Shown: piece after piece, positions 1 to 11,354 of the stretch
Numbering within the stretch: the stretch's first letter is position 1
Layout: every line of letters starts with the position of its first letter
Source: Siphonodentalium dalli
Taxonomy: Eukaryota > Mollusca > Scaphopoda > Gadilida > Siphonodentaliidae
DNA: 64,000 nt
Direction: 5' to 3'
NCBI GenBank assembly: GCA_032622095.1
Contig: CP136069.1
Coordinates: forward strand, 161,249,043-161,313,042
Made by a program: the position numbers and the translations under genes
The notes under the pieces: model-generated
Databases searched by the model: none
The model's input: only the letters and a program-made list of their open reading frames with translations
Told to the model about the DNA's origin: nothing

Positions 1-75
1 CATGATAATATTAGCAGAATTATGCGTAGAACTAAACATCGCAAAATACAAAAACGCAATTCGGGAACTGTCTTA

Positions 76-1485
76 GGGTCTATTCTCATTGCACACGCGC
101 GTGCGATTAATCGCAGCGTTTTTTAAGGTGCGTGTTAACACAACACAGAGCCATTCGTGATCAATTACCTTCCTCAAACAACCACGTCCTATTCGTGACC
201 AATCATCTTATGCAATCAACCTCGTCATCGAGATAGCCGTTACAGAGAATGGCATTGTTCTTTCGGTCACATATACTATCCGGGTACTGTCATTCTCATA
301 ACTGATGGGCGATAAAATAATAAATGAAGTACGGAAAGGAAATGGCTTGGAAAGAAGTTTCCAACGTATAGCTAGCATCAGTGGTGATTTTTGTAGAATT
401 CAGTCGACTTATATTACCTGTCAGTCTCGCGCAACTGTACCCAAGATTGTGAATATATAGATTGATAGTAATGTGCCGTTTAGCATGTGCGATCACTGAT
501 GATAAGCCGCCAATGACGATCAAATTGAAATCAATTGTTCATGCATGCGAACAGCGTCCTGGCGACAGAATTCGACCTGAAACGATGCGTGTGTGACTCT
601 TAAGGTCGAATTCTGAGTCTCATCACTTATTATATTTGAATGGTGGTTCGTCAATTATAGTACCGCGTTGTCGCTGTTGCCAGCGGCTATACAAATGAAC
701 ACTCGATGATGGGGGAGGGGGTCTGAAGAAAAAAAAACGTTCATACACAGGGTTGAACATCAAAAATCCCTCCCAACCATGGGTCTACATCCTCCCTACA
801 TGCAAATCTATTTGTTTTTCTCCCAACAAATTGGGGTCTCATCCCCTCTTTCCCCATAATTTTTACTGGATATCATATGTTTGAGTACAAATGTTTTAAA
901 TGAGCTTTATTCAGAAAGACGATTTTTGTCAGACCTAGCTAACTATAAGGTAAAATGTTGAAAGATCTAATTCAACCACTTGAATCGTACACTTTTGATA
1001 ATCTTGAGTGATAATAACAATTATATACATAAAACTCCTGTAATATGGGTTGTGATCGTACTATATAGTGTTATATACGTTTCAAGCTGGAATAAAATAT
1101 GCATATTTATGCCCAACTACATGGAATTGAACCCTCTATTTATAATTATAATTAGCTAGATATAATTGTGTCCTCAAAACTTATGTCATTTTGATGGCAT
1201 GGCTCGTTATACTCAACTTATACCTGAGTAAATCTAACTGAGGAAAATTAAAGTTAATGTGTTAGCATATATAGGCCTGTATGTGGTCACCCCCAACCGA
1301 AAGTACTTTATCATCCTCCAACCTAACCTAGACCTGTGTATGAATGTGTTCGTCAGACCCCCACCCCTATTGGGGGAACTCTTAGCAGTGGGAGGAAGGA
1401 ATGCCATCGAACACACATATAGAGCCGCTCGACCTTAGAAAAAGCTGCGATTAATCGCACGCGCGTGTGCAATGAGAATATACCC
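76..1485. mobile_element. Harbinger-like non-autonomous DNA transposon
   Basis: About 53 bp at 76-128 recur in reverse complement at 1,432-1,485. Both ends share a GC-rich core containing GCGCGTGCGATTAATCGC. The outermost bases are GGGT at the left and ACCC at the right, and the trinucleotide TTA abuts both ends (73-75 and 1,486-1,488), consistent with a target-site duplication. A 3-bp TWA duplication is characteristic of the PIF/Harbinger superfamily, so I assign it there by inference. The roughly 1.3-kb interior holds no credible coding sequence, so it would depend on a transposase supplied elsewhere. The superfamily is less certain than the existence of the element. Confidence 0.72.
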
Positions 1486-1488
1486 TTA

Positions 1489-3840
1489 ATACGCATGAAA
1501 TTAATATAAGTGGATAAACATGAATTGTAATCATATCAACAAAACGTACTACGTACATGGTATGTGAGTGCATGGGGGATTTCGACGGTCAAACACATTT
1601 TTGGACGATTGATCGTGCAATTATATATATCGAAGAGAATGCAATGTAGCAAAACAAATGAGTAGAGATCAACCTTGGTGAAACGCAATGGGTTAATTTG
1701 TCCAGCCGACTCATTGTGCGGACACTCAGTGTGCAACATGGCTAGCTATGGCGCAGAAATATGACGACCAACTGTCACCAAACTGCACCATAATACATTG
1801 TCGCATCTACTATGCCATCGCTACTGTGGTACGTGTGTCCGCAGCATTCTTTCTGTTTATGGTGGTTTAAACGGATGTGACTATTTTAACATGAATAACC
1901 ACCGGGCCATCGATATATTTAAGCACTGACGCGACATCCTCCCCTTCACATTAGTTTTGAATCGCGGTATTATTGTGCCCGCGACGCAGGTATTTGTTTT
2001 CTCTGTCAACTCGATATTACAACTATCTTTGACGCGAAGTATTTGTTATTAAAATACATTGTATTATGTATATCTGCTGAAAATATCCTGCTGCACTTCC
2101 AAAAAAACCGAACTGGTAACAATCTAAAGTTGTTTAAAGGCACGTGCGGCCTTAGTTGTCGAAAATATTCATATTTCTTCCAATCACCGTAAACAGAAAA
2201 ACATTAAAACGCATACAGTTTCGTTCATATATACCATGACCATCGCGTAAACATCATGTTATCATAAAGATTTACTATATTTTACCTAAGCAAGAGCCTG
2301 ATTGTGTTACAGAAGACAACACAATGCTGCTGGCTAATCACACACAAATGGCATAAACGCTCTTTATTCGTTCCATATCAGGAATTCACCCACAAAGAAC
2401 GCTCTTTATGTTTACCATCATAATATAAACAAACACCAGAAAAGTAACTTTTTATGCTCTTGTTTACATAACAATGGTAAAAAACATGACAATAACATAC
2501 TATTTATGCGATATTTCTTATTTGTATACGGACAAAGTCTGTCTACATTTTGTTGTTCTTTCTGTTTGTGGCGGTTTTTGACGGGTGGAGATATTTTCAC
2601 AGGATACCCACCGCCAAGGCCAACCGTACCTTTAATTAAGATATAAATACATATAATTAGTTGATTTTAGACCAAACAGAAGAAAGGGAGTTCGATTGAC
2701 CGAGCTATAACAGTCGGTATATGTTGTTGTGCCCATGTAATTGGATGTTATGTACAGTCGCGTCAATTATCAATTGAGTGTAAGTTTTCTTGTGCTCCAA
2801 TTGTACATCACCAATTAGCGCACACCTAAAATCAAAGGCGTCTTTCCAGTTGTTTGTAAATTTTTTGTACATGACTGTAATGAATCCGGAGTCACTCGGT
2901 GTTATTTTTGTTTTCAAACGCTGAGTGGCCGCGAAAATGATATCTTTATTCTATTCTCTCCCTTTTCTTCTATAGTTAAAATATAAAGACATGGGTTGAC
3001 GACAATGGGCCCATCTGTGGCCCATCAATTTGTTTTAAATTGTTTCGTCAATTAGCCTTAATTGCCATTTCAGGAAGTATGTTAAGAAGTTATATTTGTC
3101 TTAATTTGTTGCCTCCAATTAGCCTTAATTTCCCCTCAGAATGTATGTTAAGAAGTAATATTGGCTTTTAGTTGGCCTTAGTTTTGACTTGGTTGAGACG
3201 TAGGTGGTAGGCATAAGTGATGGCTATTAATTGTGTCAATTTTCCACATTTCTTTATTAGTTGTTCCGTTGATTGGCAAGATATATTAACGTTCTCTCCC
3301 AATTGGCCGGTGTCTTGTCAAATATATATATATGTATTTGTACTGTAGCATGATTATTAATTACCATTACATCATTTAGGTATGTTGTCATGGGTTATTA
3401 TGATATCGATAGGTCTCAAATTCTATAATTTTATAAAGTTATAAGGTCTTGATATTCTTTAAGATATAGGTTGGAGTTTTCGGTTATATTTCGATGAGGT
3501 GTCTATTATTTTACATGTACGGTGTTTCAAGGATAGTTCTGTTGTATTTTTTTTTTTGCATTCAATTGTGTAAAATGTTTGTTAATGTACCACAAGAAAT
3601 GTATGTTAGAAGCTTCATGTAGATTATGAATTTTTGTCAAATGGTTACTCAAGTCAAATGGTATCATTTTGCAACAAAGATGTATTGGTAGCAAATGGCC
3701 TTCGGCCAGGAATTAAAGGCTTTAAAGAATTATTCTCCAATTATGTGATAATAAATGTTTATTCCCCGATGGTTGTGTTAATAACGTTGAGTTTCTAATT
3801 GCTCTGAGAAAAAAAATGCATGACTCAGATGGGTTACACA
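1489..3840. other. Non-coding stretch with repeat fragments
   Basis: No credible gene is seen. Bases 1,565-1,850 are related to 37,950-38,500. The part around 1,570-1,710 is inverted relative to that copy, and the part around 1,735-1,845 is in the same orientation. Bases 3,040-3,200 contain a loosely duplicated AT-rich segment. The rest is AT-rich intron or intergenic DNA. Confidence 0.5.
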
Positions 3841-3929
3841 AGGTCACTCATTAATTAATTTGAAACGCTTGAACTGGTCCAAAATGGTGCCACAAAGACA
3901 ACCCCCTTATGGCTATATAATTTCGAGTA

Positions 3930-4385
3930 TGTTGACTCAAATATGTGACCCGATTGTTTTACCCTGTGCCAATGCATTCTCTTATATATGCGAGTCGACC
4001 ATAGGTCGCCTCGCATATATAAGAGAATGCATTGGCCTAACAATTTTTTATCATTTTTTTTAAATGAATGTATCTTACAATTTTTAGGACATAAAATAAA
4101 AAAAACATCCATTACCCTGCAGGGAGCCCCACACATATATAGAAGCATATAGAAGAGTGTCGTCTGCTCATGTTTGTCTGGGGCTATGTATGGGTGAAAA
4201 TATAAAATTGTTAAAGAATACAAGAAAACATTATTAAAATTGTTAGGCCAATGCATTCTCTTATATATGCGAGGCGACCCATGGTCGACTCGCATATATA
4301 AGAGAATGCATTGGCAAAGGGTAAACAAAATCCCGATTTACGACTGGATTTGATATGGCGGGTCACATATAAGGTTTGCTCAGGC
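3930..4385. repeat. Nested palindrome repeat
   Basis: Two 69-bp near-perfect palindromes lie at 3,968-4,036 and 4,247-4,315. Each begins GCCAATGCATTCTC and ends GAGAATGCATTGGC, with a 3-nt centre. The second is the reverse complement of the first except at the centre. Their outer flanks (a GTTTACCC-like motif) and inner flanks (CCTAACAATT) are also mirrored, so the whole block is a larger inverted repeat whose arms each contain a palindrome. A half copy of the family, with its outer flank, sits at 44,684-44,769. No transposase is encoded, and the superfamily is unknown. Confidence 0.75.
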
Positions 4386-4449
4386 GTAACGAGTCCATTG
4401 TGTAACGAGTTTGTATTGGTGACAGACGGCACTCGCCAGTCCAAAAACA

Positions 4450-5245
4450 AAATGTTTTGCCAAGTTATTGATATATTTTGTGGGAAATAAATGTTTTTTT
4501 ATCAGATAGTTGAAAATTAGCCTTTGATTGCTGCTCAGGTAAATTGCACAGTGTCAAGTTGTTATGTCCAAAGCTTGTTTTGACGTTTATGGTAAAGTTT
4601 TGTTGTCAAACAAAAGTTGTTTAGAGAGTACAAGGTTGGTTTATGGTTTTGTTTGGAACATTATATGGTTAATTTACGAAGCTGCTGTTGTGCTCAAACC
4701 AGTTCGATTTTATGGTCAAGTATTTACAAATTAATAGCATTTTCACTATTTAATCAACTTGTTAATAACAAAAATAATCACACTGTTCTTCCATGATTAA
4801 GAAGACAAAAATATTCGGACACAATGTGCATTCCGTTGATGAATTTGAGGTCATGTAACTCAATAAATTAATATATATAGGATTTACAACCCGATGGACG
4901 GCAAATACACAGCCGGTTCTCCTGAAATTAGGTTCATAATGAACGTATTTCAAAATGTCAAATACGCCCATATCGGCGTTACTTGAATCCGAATGGCACT
5001 CTATATTAACTTAAATGGGGCACGAAAACAGTCGTATATGAGCGTATTCATATTACAAATATGCCGTGCTTTTCTAGTAGACTTTTACGTATTTAATACA
5101 ATGTGGGGTGGGTGCTTTGTGGTGGCTGGCCCCGGGATTGTCGAAAGCGCCGAGAGGCCCTTTCCTTAATCCCTCATGTTTTTGCCTTTATTATAGAGAA
5201 CAAAAAAAACCAATTGGATACAATCAAATACAATAACAAATTTTA
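4450..5245. other. Non-coding stretch
   Basis: AT-rich sequence in which I see no gene or strong repeat. It precedes the basic-protein reading frame that starts at 5,248. Confidence 0.4.
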
Positions 5246-5247
5246 GG

Positions 5248-6040
5248 TTATTTTTTCTTTTTCTTCTTTCTTTTTGGAGGTTTTTCTGACGACGATTGTG
5301 GAGATGGAGGAGATTGAGATTCCTGAAGTATCTGTTGGTGCTGTTGATTAATGAGTTGTTGATCTTTCCTATATTGCCGTGACTCTCTCATGTATTCTTC
5401 GAATTCTTCATCTGTCATGTTGCTGCTTTTGGTGGTGGTGGTGGTGGTGGAGCTGGGGGACACCGGGATAAGATGGAATTCCGGTGTCCGAGGTGGAAGG
5501 CTATCCAACTGCACGTCGAAGCTGGCAGCAGGAACATCTGGGGTGGTATCCACGTCCCTGTCTCCGCTCGCCTCGACCACGACAGCAGGGACCTCCGGCA
5601 GATCAACGGAGTCCCTGCTAGCTGGTGCGATGTCGCCTGTCTCAATGCAGGTCGGGTCGTCTGGACATCTCTAAAAAACTCCGACCTACCGGCTGTGACA
5701 CTGGACGTCTGCTGCACCACACGGGGAGGGGTGACCGGCAGATCAACAGTCACCCCCTCCTTCTTCTTCCATTTCGCCCGTCTGTCGGCGTCCCTTCTTC
5801 TTGATGGCGTCTTATTTTTTGGAGGTCCCTTGTTCAATGTACGGCGGGTTACGGCGTTCCTGTCCCGGGCAGAAGACCTCTGGAATCCAGCATCATCTGT
5901 CCGGAATTATATACAGAGAAACAGAGAGCCCCTGTCAGCCTGGATATTCCAGCTAACATTGTCCACGATCCGACTTCTCTGTATAGCAGCTAACGCGGCG
6001 TCGGGGATTAAGTTCATAATCCGTCCTGAGCCTAATCCAA
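5248..6040 (-). pseudogene. Lysine/proline-rich protein, probably transposon-derived, frameshifted
   Basis: Three consecutive minus-strand frames look like coding pieces. The first (about 6,040-5,925) reads LIPDAALAAIQRSRIVDN and ends at a stop. The second (5,907 to about 5,660) is basic, with KTPSRRRDADRRAKWKKK followed by VTVDLPVTPP. The third (about 5,665-5,248) is acidic and proline/serine-rich and repeats the DLP motif. It continues with MTDEEFEEYMRESRQY, a glutamine-rich likely coiled coil, and a tail of about ten lysines and arginines before the stop. The frame changes mean either introns (TTTTTTAG near 5,666 resembles an acceptor) or a decayed gene. KTPS…RRDA-type basic stretches recur in uncharacterised invertebrate proteins linked to mobile elements. 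I do not recognise a catalytic domain. Confidence 0.45.
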
Positions 6041-6469
6041 AACCATCTCACTCGCCGGCGTTAGCACGAGGGTGGATGCTTCCCTAAGGTCACAGTCCAC
6101 ACAACTCACTCGTGCTAACGTCTGACAGAGAGGAACTAATACAGACAAAGCAAAGTATGACTGCCTCGCTCCACTCCCTGCCAGATTTAATACAATTGTG
6201 AAAATGTACTCATATATACGACGATAAATCGGTATTCTTACAAGTTCATGTGGATTCACGGGGTTCCGTGCCTGTCTCTTAATGAACTCTCTTTGGTGTG
6301 AAGACATTTCTGATTTTTTTCTTGCAGTGATCGGCGATCAGTTGAGTCATCACAAATATTGTCCGCGTGCATACACGTTGGAAGTTTATTTATTCCAGTT
6401 AACAGGTGGTGATGTGTAAATTCACTATATACAGTACTACGATTCCGATGGATCGGCTTCGACACTTGA

Positions 6470-7012
6470 CGGGGGGGGGGGTGAGAAAAAAAATTCCGGC
6501 ACGTATGCCGGGGTGGGTGGGTGGTCAAAGCCACCAACAAGCAATATTTTCCGCAACTAAAAACAAAATGTCCTGCTTGATTTTTTTAGTGTTTTGGCAA
6601 TGAGTTGGGCTTCAAACCCACTTTGAATGAGAGAAATAATGTAATTCTAACTGGTAAACTGACTGCAGGCAGTTATCGTGTTGTATTTTGTTGCAAATTT
6701 TGAAATTCAAGATGGCCGCTGGCAGCCATGTTTTTTTGGCCGAATGACCTCAAAATGACTCATTCCTATTTACATGTCCATGTTAACATCCATGATAAAT
6801 AGTATGCACAGAAATTCATATACAGCTGTTTACAGTGAATTTCCACCCCCAAATCTCTGTTTTAAAAGGGGGGTGGGTGTAAAAAAATGGTCGGAAAAAA
6901 CTGCCGAAAACGGAAACAAAATTGGCGGTTGGGGTGGGTGGGTACAAAAAATGATCGAAAGGGAAAAAATGCCATACGTGCCTGAAATATTTTCCCGACC
7001 CCCCCCCCCCTG
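6470..7012. mobile_element. hAT-like MITE with G-tract termini
   Basis: The left end (6,470-6,520) has a run of G followed by GGCACGTATGCCGG. It is mirrored at the right end (6,968-7,012) by CCATACGTGCC and a C run. The 7-mer CACTTGA abuts both ends (6,463-6,469 and 7,013-7,019), consistent with a 7-8 bp target duplication. C(A)GGGG-type ends with a duplication near 8 bp suggest hAT. Open frames inside come from the simple sequence and are not counted as genes. Confidence 0.5.
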
Positions 7013-7660
7013 CACTTGAAGCGATTTCCATTCACGTTTCGCCATTCCAGGGCGTTGATTCGTGATTATTAATTATTTTCCACGCATAATCATGACATTG
7101 TGTGTGAATACCAGTATTTAAAGAAAACACTGGCATGCCATCGCATTAGACTTTCGTCATGAACCAATGTGACTATAGTTGTCCTCTGCCTATGACGTCA
7201 CGCAATAAGGCCTCGTGTTTCGTGCAAAATAAAAACACAAACTTAGCGCTTATTAGTTATCGGTCTCGGGTGGTCGATTAGGCCGTAGTCGCGTCTGGCA
7301 ATTGTATTGTCATTTGGGGTAAACTATCATTCACAACGTGGGTAAAATGTCACCGGTGGTAGCGGTCTTATAAATTATCGAGTCATTAAGGGAGAGAAAC
7401 CATGCGTGGAGTTTGTCCGACAACATCAGCAGTATGATTTGTTTATTCACTTCCTTAATTGCGATGGCATATATCATTCTACATATTTCATGCTCAAATC
7501 ATGGGTGTAAACTCGAGATATAGACTCTGACTATGTTGTCCAAGTCATATTGACAGATGTAAAATGAGTAATGTTGAGCCATCCCAACACAGCTCTCTAG
7601 TGCCCCATTTGTATCCCACTCTTCCAACTACACTATTAAGAACATTTATATCCCCACAGT

Positions 7661-7881
7661 TTAGTCAAATTGGCAGATGAATCCAAACACGTCTGTGCAC
7701 GCCTTGTCGCTGATATTCCAAGAGTAAGATTGCCTAACCCTCGCACAGTTTTGTATGGTGCCTCCATCTGGCTTTTTCGGATGCCAAGCCTGGTAGATCG
7801 GGCTTGATCCGTCGCTGAATATCCAATCTCCTTCTTGTTCCTCATCAGACAAATCAACCCAGTACGAGTTGGCTGGGCTAC
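7661..7881 (-). CDS. C-type lectin domain, C-terminal half (terminal exon)
   Basis: The exon begins after a plausible acceptor (TTTCCAG at 7,882-7,888 on the minus strand). It encodes the second half of a C-type lectin-like fold: YWVDLSDEEQEGDWIF, then DGSSPIYQAWHPKKPD, then SYSWNISDKACTDVFGFICQ and a stop at 7,661. The EGDW, WHP..PD, WN and C…C positions match the long-loop region and the last disulphide of the family. The canonical EPN or QPD sugar-binding triplet is replaced by KKPD, so classical calcium-dependent sugar binding is doubtful. A diverged copy of this exon and its 3' flank lies at 37.4-37.7 kb. The nearest upstream exon on the same strand that could belong to the gene is the PAN exon at 24.6 kb. 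I could not find the N-terminal half of the domain. Confidence 0.72.
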
Positions 7882-7949
7882 CTGGAAATTACTTAACAGT
7901 GATGACTGCTTGCCATACAGCAACATCTATGGAATACCATTATGGACAC

Positions 7950-8675
7950 TTCATCGTGGCGTTTCTAGTGCTCAGCGAAAGCGATAAAACACGTGCGATT
8001 AGTCGCGCACCGAAAGCGACATTATGGAGCACATTTTGTCGCTGGTGTCGCTTTTGGCGCGCGCCGAAATATGCGATAATGTCCCATCTTTTGGCGCGCC
8101 GAAAACGACACAAACGACAGAATGTGGCCCATAATGTCGCTTGTTTTGGTGACTATTATTGCATGTTTGGCGCACGCCGAAAGCGACACAAGCGGCGAAA
8201 TGTCCGACAAATGTCGCACGTTTTGGCGCTTGTAGAGGTATATATGCATCTAAATTGAGGCCCATTTTTTAAATAAGCAGTTTTTGACTGGCCACCGGGG
8301 AGGGATCAGGACCCATTAGCCCTGTATCAACGTTCCTGCACTGGGTGACCCTCCCTTAGTTATGAGGGTGTCATGAGTATTCCACAGAGAGTTATATATG
8401 TATATAGTTAGCAGTTGATAACTTTGAAAACTTAAATAGGGCAGTGAAATTAAATTGTGTCCACAACGAACCAGGATATATATGTAGTATATATATACTC
8501 AATGTACATGTCGGAACTGACGGCGCGAATACTGTCGCACATTATGACGCTTTCGGTGCGCGTATGTTTTGGCGAGAGCCGAAAGCGACACAAGCGCTAA
8601 AACATAAGACATAAACAATTTGGTGCATAGTTAGTCGCTTGCATCACTTTCCGCGCGCGCCAAAAACATTCGCTA
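7950..8675. repeat. GC-rich AAGCGACA/TGTCGCTTT repeat cluster
   Basis: Many short inverted blocks of the type GCGCGCGCCAAAACATGCGA and CGCTTTCGGCGCGC fill 7,955-8,230 and 8,520-8,670. The spacer between is ordinary DNA, including the phrase around ACTGGGTGACCCTCCCTTA. The same family occurs at 9,643-9,750 and 38,505-38,945, and at 37-39 kb it again follows a lectin exon. These look like subterminal repeats of a DNA transposon that travelled with, or was duplicated with, the lectin exon. Open frames here are chance products of the repeats. Confidence 0.6.
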
Positions 8676-10128
8676 TTGGAATACGACCCTGCATAAAGAT
8701 GCTTACAAGCCTTGTCCTGATTGGTCTTACATCGAGTTACCATTTCGATCTCGATCCAATTTTGTGATGTAATTCTACTTTCTCAAATTGTACCCAAAAC
8801 AATCTGTTTGGGATCGCCGTACGAGACTTTTCCAGTTTTCTAACTCCGCGCATGCGATGCATCAATGGAGTACACCAGTAACCCGCTTTCAAGTGATTCA
8901 TCGTTCGAACGAAGCATATATGCAAATGGATATGGTCCAGATGATGTTAAGCATGGCATGCTGATATATTCTACGACCAAACGGAAGTTACGTAATAAGT
9001 GTATTTAACAATAAGACAAAATTTGTAATTTTCCACCCTCCGCATGCGTCGCGGTCGCCAATCAGTCTCTGGTATTTCGGAATCAATTTAAAATAATTAA
9101 AGCCTGCGCGTTTATTCTGCTCCCGACCCAAGCGAGCGAATAGGATGAATGTATAGTAACTATTTGTCATTTAGATCATTTTTTCTAATGCAAATGGTCT
9201 ATAAAGGGTGATCATAGTCATGTTGTTCTAACAACGTTCAACACAGAATTGATCGCAATTGTGTTTCCTTTACAATTTAAACGAAAGAAACGGATGCCGC
9301 TGTAAACACATCGATGTTAGCCAATCACAATCGCTTACTTATGCAATGCACGTTGCCGGAGTACTCCATGCAAATACATCGTGTACGCCCAATACGAATT
9401 ACACCACGAACTGTTGTTCTCACATGAGACCGTATCTTGGACTTTCCCCGCGAAATTTCGCCCCAAACAGTCAGTTTTATTGCAAAAGATATAAAAACAC
9501 GGTGTAACGGTGTGTATGGTCAAGTTGTATCACAAAGAAACTGATTGTACATGTAGATCTCCGCTTTGCGGCGTCCTACAATCAGTTTGGTTGTGGTAAA
9601 ACTTGATTATACACACCTCTACACCGTATATCTATTTCTGTAATGTTTGCACATTTCGCCGCGCCAAAACATGCGACATTATCTGTCGCGTTTGGTGCGG
9701 GACTAATGGCGCATGTTTTGTCGCGCGCCCAGAAGCGCAATTTGGAAGTGCCCCTAATAGTATTCCATAAAAATAAGTTCCACCTATACGATAGACGAGA
9801 GTATAAATGTTTTATCAATATCTCGCTTATATTGTGTGAACTACATCCTCTAGATGTGCAGCACTGTAGACCAATGATAATGTTCATTCAATAAGTACAT
9901 GTATACACACGTGTCTACATTGAGATGAAATTATATTAATCAAATTTACTTTTATTTTCATAAAAACATTCCTTCGTATTATCATCGCAATACACGTACA
10001 TATGATTATTGTGAAGCTGGTGTTGACGATGATGGTGACTGAGATGATGAGAGCGGTAGTGAGAGTAGTGGTTGTGGTGATCGACGAGGATGGTGGTGGT
10101 TGAAAATAATAATGCGCGATCATGGACA
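8676..10128. other. Non-coding stretch with one repeat block
   Basis: A short copy of the GCGCC/AACATGCGACATTA repeat family lies at 9,643-9,750. Bases 10,010-10,105 are rich in GGTGGT/GATGA simple sequence. I see no supported gene. Confidence 0.4.
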
Positions 10129-10168
10129 CGAAGTTACGGAAGCACTGTAGCGCCACAAATAAAATAAT

Positions 10169-10556
10169 AATTACGGCGTTTAAACGCCCTATTACGGCGT
10201 TTAAACCCCCTAATACGGCGTTTAAACGCCCTAATTACGGCGTTTAAACGCCCTATTACGGCGTTTAAACGCCCTATTACGGCGTTTAAACGCCCTAATT
10301 ACGGCCTTTAAACGCCCTAATACGGCGTTTAAACGCCCTAATACGGCGTTTAAACGCCCTAATTACGGCCTTTAAACGCCCTAATTACGGCGTTTAAACG
10401 CCCTAATACGGCGTTTAAACGCCCTAATACGGCATTTACACGCCCTAATTACGGTGTTTACACGCCCTAATACGGCGTTTAAACGCCCTAATACGGCGTG
10501 TAAAAGCCCTAATTACGGCGTTTAAACGCCCTAATTACGGCGTTTAAACGCCCTAA
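10169..10556 (+). repeat. 22-bp tandem array, 18 units
   Basis: The units read TACGGCGTTTAAACGCCCTA with AA or AAT joints. The core GGCGTTTAAACGCC is itself a palindrome. A few units carry single changes (GGCCTTTAAACG, GGCATTTACACG). The array lies inside the left arm of the foldback element and has no unique spacers, so it is not a CRISPR array. Confidence 0.92.
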
Positions 10557-10889
10557 TGCGACATATATGGAATGACTAGTGAACCTTCGGACTGAACCTT
10601 CGGACTACTGAACCCTACCCGATCAATGTCTGAACAGAATGAGGTCCCCTAGCAAAGGGTGAATTTGGTGATGCTAGCCGCTATGCGGGGTAATATCTCT
10701 AAATTCACCCTCTGGGGACCTCATTCTGCAAATGTCAGGCACCTTATTTCCGGGCTTGATACCACCACTGGTATATGCGTTGGTTTGGGTGCAATGTGTC
10801 TAACCGTGAAACATGTGGTCCCATGCTATAAGCATATACCCTTCGCTATGTGCATGTTCGACTACATGGGGGTGTTTTGAGTGCATTCT

Positions 10890-11040
10890 AGTTCATTTTG
10901 GATTTTCGGAGAATCGGGCCTTCGGAGAATCGGGCCCTCGGAGTTATGGGCTTTCGGAGAATCGGGCTTTCGGAGAATCGGGCCTTCGGAATTATGGGGT
11001 TTCGGAGAATCGGGCCTTCGGAGTTATGGGCTTTCCAGGG
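10890..11040 (+). repeat. CGGAGAATCGGGCCTT minisatellite
   Basis: Units of about 18-24 bp built on TTCGGAGAATCGGGCCTTCGG are repeated about seven times. All three frames are open here, which produces spurious ORFs. The mirror copy at about 13,430-13,505 has fewer units, so the two arms have changed length independently. Confidence 0.8.
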
Positions 11041-11354
11041 CTGGCATTCTCAGAAATCCGTGCGGGCTAAGACCAACCCTCCTCAATCAGCCTAGGTGGG
11101 CTATAGCCCTCCTCAGTGAATGATGTCATAGCATGGACATTTTAGCCAACTACAGCGAAATCACATTCACGACAATGGAAATAGTCATTATCTGAACTAA
11201 ACTGCGTTAATACATTTTACAAAGGGAGCCATTCCAAAATGTACCTCACCCCATAGACTTTACCTACCCGAATAAAGGCTATCGGTTATAGGGTGATAGA
11301 GTCAGAAACATTAATCGTGAGTCACTACTCATATAATGCAGTGCCCTTGTTATT

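Noticed and set aside
3855-4328. 157-codon minus-strand ORF
   Set aside because: It is made of the nested palindromes. The repeated peptide CILLYMR reflects the inverted DNA repeat.
7869-8265. Overlapping ORFs on both strands (129, 88 and 75 codons)
   Set aside because: Low-complexity translations of the GCGCGCC/AAGCGACA repeats.
10169-10556. Regular 22-bp repeats resembling a CRISPR array
   Set aside because: Units are contiguous, with no unique spacers and no cas genes, in a eukaryotic foldback arm.
10659-11123. ORFs rich in SENRAFGESG and mirror ORFs at 13,332-13,748
   Set aside because: They are produced by the minisatellite and arms of the foldback element. The mirrored copies show no selective constraint that I can see.
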